The notes under the pieces were generated by a model that worked only from the letters and a program-made list of their open reading frames with translations, did not search any database and was not told the origin of the DNA. Made by a program: the position numbers and the translations under genes. From CADEEN01 sp040384625 (GTDB lineage: Bacteria > Pseudomonadota > Gammaproteobacteria > Burkholderiales > Burkholderiaceae_C): a DNA stretch of 25,258 nt. The first letter of the stretch is position 1; the number at the start of each line of letters is the position of its first letter. Location: positions 1 through 25,258 of the forward strand of contig JAZKIW010000016.1 in assembly GCA_040384625.1 (NCBI GenBank), read 5' to 3'. This document shows positions 22,962 to 25,258 of this stretch, in pieces.

Positions 22962-23075
22962 TGTTGGCGCCGACCGAAAAATGACCCACTTAGAGCGATA
23001 GTGCCGATCCAAATTTGACCCGGGTGTTCAACCTACCCTGCCTCTTTCTTGAGCAGGGGAGAAGGAGTGATCACC
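22962..23075 (+). promoter_or_regulatory. IS left end: terminal repeats and hairpin before istA
   Basis: Terminal repeats at 22967-22988 and 23001-23022 are likely transposase binding sites. A perfect 6-bp stem CCCTGC/GCAGGG (23036-23041 with 23053-23058) then precedes the istA ribosome-binding site GGAG at 23064-23067. The hairpin could limit translation from outside transcripts; this is inference. Confidence 0.5.
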
Positions 23076-24593
23076 ATGGCCATGATTGGCAAGGTCAAGC
23101 GGATGCATTTCCGCGAGAAGAGGTCTGTTCGGGAGATCGTGCGGCTGACGAGTTTGTCGCGCAACACGGTGCGCAAGTGGCTGAAGACGCCGGTGGTGGA
23201 GGAGCCGAGGTATCGGCGAGGTGAAGCACCGGGCAAGCTCACCCCGTTCCACGACGCGATCAAGCAAGCGCTCAAGGTCGACGCGCGCCGCCCGCGCCAT
23301 GAGCGGCGCACGGCGCGCGCGCTGCACGCGCAGATCAAGGCGGAGGGCTACGCCGGCGGCTACAGCCGCGTGACCGACTTCGTGCGGGCGTGGCGCCACG
23401 GTGAAGGCCAGTCCATCTCCGCCACGGCCTTCGTGCCGCTGGCCTTCGAGCTGGGCGAGGCGTTCCAGTTCGACTGGAGTGAAGAGGGCCTGGTGGTCGG
23501 CGGCATCTACTACCGCATGCAGGTCTCGCACCTGAAGCTGTGCGCCTCGCGGGCCTTCTGGCTCGTGGCCTACCCGAGTCAAGGGCACGAGATGCTCTTC
23601 GACGCCCACACCCGCTCGTTCGCGGCGATGGGCGGCATCGCCCGGCGCGGCATCTACGACAACATGAAGACGGCGGTGGACAAGGTCAAGAAGGGCAAGG
23701 GCCGCACCGTCAACAAGCGCTTCGCCGTGATGTGCGCGCACTACCTGTTCGACGCCGACTTCTGCAACGTCGCCAGCGGCTGGGAGAAGGGGGTGGTCGA
23801 GAAGAACGTGCAGGACAGCCGTCGGCGGATCTGGATCGAGGCGAACAAGGTGAAGTTCGGCAGCTTCACCGAACTCAACGCCTGGCTGGGCGACCGCTGT
23901 CGTGCACTGTGGGACGAGGTGCGCCACCCCGAGCACGACCAGTTCAGCGTGGCCGAGATGCTCGACAACGAGCGGCCACACCTCATGCCCATGCCCGAGC
24001 CCTTCGACGGCTACGTGGAGAACCCGGCCCGGGTGAGCAGCACCTGCCTGGTCGTGGTGGCGCGCAACCGCTACTCGGTGCCGTGCGAGCTGGCCGGACA
24101 GACCGTCAGCACGCACCTGTACCCGGGCAAGATCGTCATCGTGGCCGACGATGCGGTGGTGGCCAGCCACGAGCGGCTGAGTGACCGCGGCCAGACCAAG
24201 TACGACTGGCAGCACTACATCCCGTTGATCCAGCGGAAGCCCGGCGCCTTGCGCAATGGCGCGCCCTTCGCCGACATGCCCGAGCCGCTGCAGCAGTTGC
24301 GCCGGGCCTTGCTGCGTGACCCCGGTGGGGACCGCGTGATGGCACAGGTGCTGGCCATCGTGCCGACGGCAGGCCTTGACGCGGTGCTGGTGGCGGTGGA
24401 ACTGGCGCTGGAGGGCACGCGACGCGGGCGAGTGAGCGTCGAGCACGTCCTGAACGTACTGGGCCGGTTGAACGCCGGGCCGGCGCCGGAGAGTGCCGCC
24501 ACGGCGCTGCAGGTATTGACGCCACCGCTGGCCAACACCGAGCGCTATGACAGCCTGCGCGCTGTCAGCACCGAGGAGGCCGACCATGCGTGA
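23076..24593 (+). CDS. istA: IS21-family transposase IstA
   Basis: The ATG at 23076 has GGAG eight bases upstream and gives 505 residues; TTG (23049) and GTG (23067) starts upstream in frame are less likely. The N-terminal helix-turn-helix (FREKRSVREIVRLTSLSRNT...) is followed by an rve-type DDE core: D133 in FQFDWSE, D195 in GIYDNMKTAV and E242 in KGVVEKNVQ. A Mu-type C-terminal beta-barrel region follows. All catalytic residues are present and there is no frameshift, so it may be functional with IstB. Confidence 0.95.
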   Translation: MAMIGKVKRMHFREKRSVREIVRLTSLSRNTVRKWLKTPVVEEPRYRRGEAPGKLTPFHDAIKQALKVDARRPRHERRTARALHAQIKAEGYAGGYSRVTDFVRAWRHGEGQSISATAFVPLAFELGEAFQFDWSEEGLVVGGIYYRMQVSHLKLCASRAFWLVAYPSQGHEMLFDAHTRSFAAMGGIARRGIYDNMKTAVDKVKKGKGRTVNKRFAVMCAHYLFDADFCNVASGWEKGVVEKNVQDSRRRIWIEANKVKFGSFTELNAWLGDRCRALWDEVRHPEHDQFSVAEMLDNERPHLMPMPEPFDGYVENPARVSSTCLVVVARNRYSVPCELAGQTVSTHLYPGKIVIVADDAVVASHERLSDRGQTKYDWQHYIPLIQRKPGALRNGAPFADMPEPLQQLRRALLRDPGGDRVMAQVLAIVPTAGLDAVLVAVELALEGTRRGRVSVEHVLNVLGRLNAGPAPESAATALQVLTPPLANTERYDSLRAVSTEEADHA

Positions 24594-25258
24594 GCTTGCC
24601 GTCGAACTCAAACAACTGCGCATGCACGGCATGGCCGGCGCCTGGGCCGATCTGGTCGAGCAAGGTGGCAGCGCGGCGATCGAGAGCTCGCGCTGGTTGC
24701 TCGAACACCTGCTGCAAGCCGAGACCACGGACCGCGCCATGCGCTCGGTGAGCCACCAGATGCACACGGCCAAGTTCCCGGTGCACCGCGACCTGGCGGG
24801 CTTCGACTTCGATGTGTCGCCGGTGGACCGCAAGTTGATCCACACGCTGGCCGAGATGACGTTCACCGATGCTGCGCACAACGCGGTGCTGGTGGGCGGG
24901 CCGGGCACGGGCAAGACGCATCTGGCCACGGCCATCGGCGTGGCCGGCATCACCCGGCATGGCCGGCGCGTGCGGTTCTACTCGACGGTGGATCTGGTCA
25001 ATGCGCTGGAGCAGGAGAAGGCGCAGGGCAAGGCCGGGCGCATTGCGGCGAGCTTGCTGCGCATGGACCTCGTCATCCTCGACGAGTTGGGCTACCTGCC
25101 CTTCAGCCAGGCCGGCGGAGCGCTGCTGTTCCACCTGCTCTCGAAGCTGTACGAGCACACCAGCGTGATGATCACGACGAACCTGGACTTCGCCGAGTGG
25201 TCGAGCGTGTTCGGCGACGCGAAGATGACGACGGCGTTGCTGGACCGGCTCACGCATC
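24586..25258 (+). CDS. istB: IS21-family helper ATPase IstB (3' end outside window)
   Basis: 224 codons are visible from the ATG at 24586, which overlaps the istA stop by 8 bp; GAGGAGG at 24573-24579 is a strong ribosome-binding site. Walker A GGPGTGKT is at 104-111 and Walker B VILDELG at 163-169, as in the DnaC-like AAA+ family. IstB selects the target and stimulates the IstA transposase. The frame continues to the window edge; typical family length is about 250-260 residues, so only the last few dozen are missing. Confidence 0.95.
   Translation, partial: MRELAVELKQLRMHGMAGAWADLVEQGGSAAIESSRWLLEHLLQAETTDRAMRSVSHQMHTAKFPVHRDLAGFDFDVSPVDRKLIHTLAEMTFTDAAHNAVLVGGPGTGKTHLATAIGVAGITRHGRRVRFYSTVDLVNALEQEKAQGKAGRIAASLLRMDLVILDELGYLPFSQAGGALLFHLLSKLYEHTSVMITTNLDFAEWSSVFGDAKMTTALLDRLTH

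Larger units (their letters stand above)
22962..25258 (+). mobile_element. IS21-family insertion sequence (left end and both genes; right end outside window)
   Basis: The element carries istA and istB in the standard order with overlapping frames. The left end is placed at the TGT of TGTTGGCGCC because IS21 ends begin with TGT and the helicase reading frame loses family similarity there. Two imperfect copies of a 22-bp motif (22967-22988 and 23001-23022, 16 of 22 identical; common core GCCGA and TGACCC) form the multiple terminal repeats typical of this family. The element extends past the window end, so the right repeat and target duplication cannot be seen. Confidence 0.88.

Noticed and set aside
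23028..24953. 641-codon - strand frame opposite istA and istB
   Set aside because: Shadow of the transposase genes.
18671..25258. CRISPR array in the accessory region
   Set aside because: No regularly spaced direct repeats of 24-40 bp were found.

Overview
The window looks like chromosome of a high-GC betaproteobacterium of the order Burkholderiales, perhaps near the Rubrivivax/Leptothrix/Methylibium group. This is inferred from the gene order argB - pyrimidine 5'-nucleotidase - slmA, from the run pilB-pilC-pilD-coaE-zapD-yacG, and from the protein sequences and codon use. No species call is possible from the window alone.

Region 1 (1-1216, + strand) is the C-terminal part of a two-domain SDR / fatty acyl-CoA reductase-like protein, cut by the window edge. 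Region 2 (1207-8544, - strand) is an apparent eleven-gene envelope metal-handling cluster. In transcription order it holds a small Cys-rich exported protein, a small exported protein, a TolC/CusC-type outer membrane factor, a Tat-exported two-domain-type multicopper oxidase, an exported cupredoxin and a CusF-like copper carrier. Then come two exported proteins of unknown function, a MerP-like HMA protein, a MerT-like membrane protein and a DmeF-type CDF exporter. Copper is the clearest substrate. No RND pump or membrane-fusion protein for the outer membrane factor is in the window.

Region 3 (8691-13129, + strand) is housekeeping: argB, a HAD pyrimidine nucleotidase, slmA, a PdeM-like phosphoesterase, a DUF815 ATPase and a MutT-type Nudix hydrolase. 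It converges on region 4 (13150-18670, - strand), which runs pilB, pilC, pilD, coaE, zapD, yacG. This covers type IV pilus assembly, coenzyme A synthesis and cell division.

Region 5 (from about 18815 to the right edge) is accessory DNA. Its left border is marked by the 3' half of a tRNA-Pro(CGG), read on the - strand, which looks like the attR scar of an element integrated in the anticodon loop. Inside lies a gene for a diverged tyrosine-recombinase-like protein, preceded by two perfect palindromes. Next is a - strand operon joined by three successive 4-bp ATGA overlaps: the C-terminal end of an SF1 (COG1112/UPF1-like) helicase, a PLD-nuclease protein, a 61-codon DUF262 (GmrSD-type) gene that looks internally deleted, and an HNH endonuclease. 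The helicase gene is broken by an IS21-family element (istA complete, istB cut by the window end). The helicase + PLD pair recalls the Mokosh anti-phage system. With DUF262 and HNH added it is the best candidate here for an unusual defence system, although this copy appears decayed.
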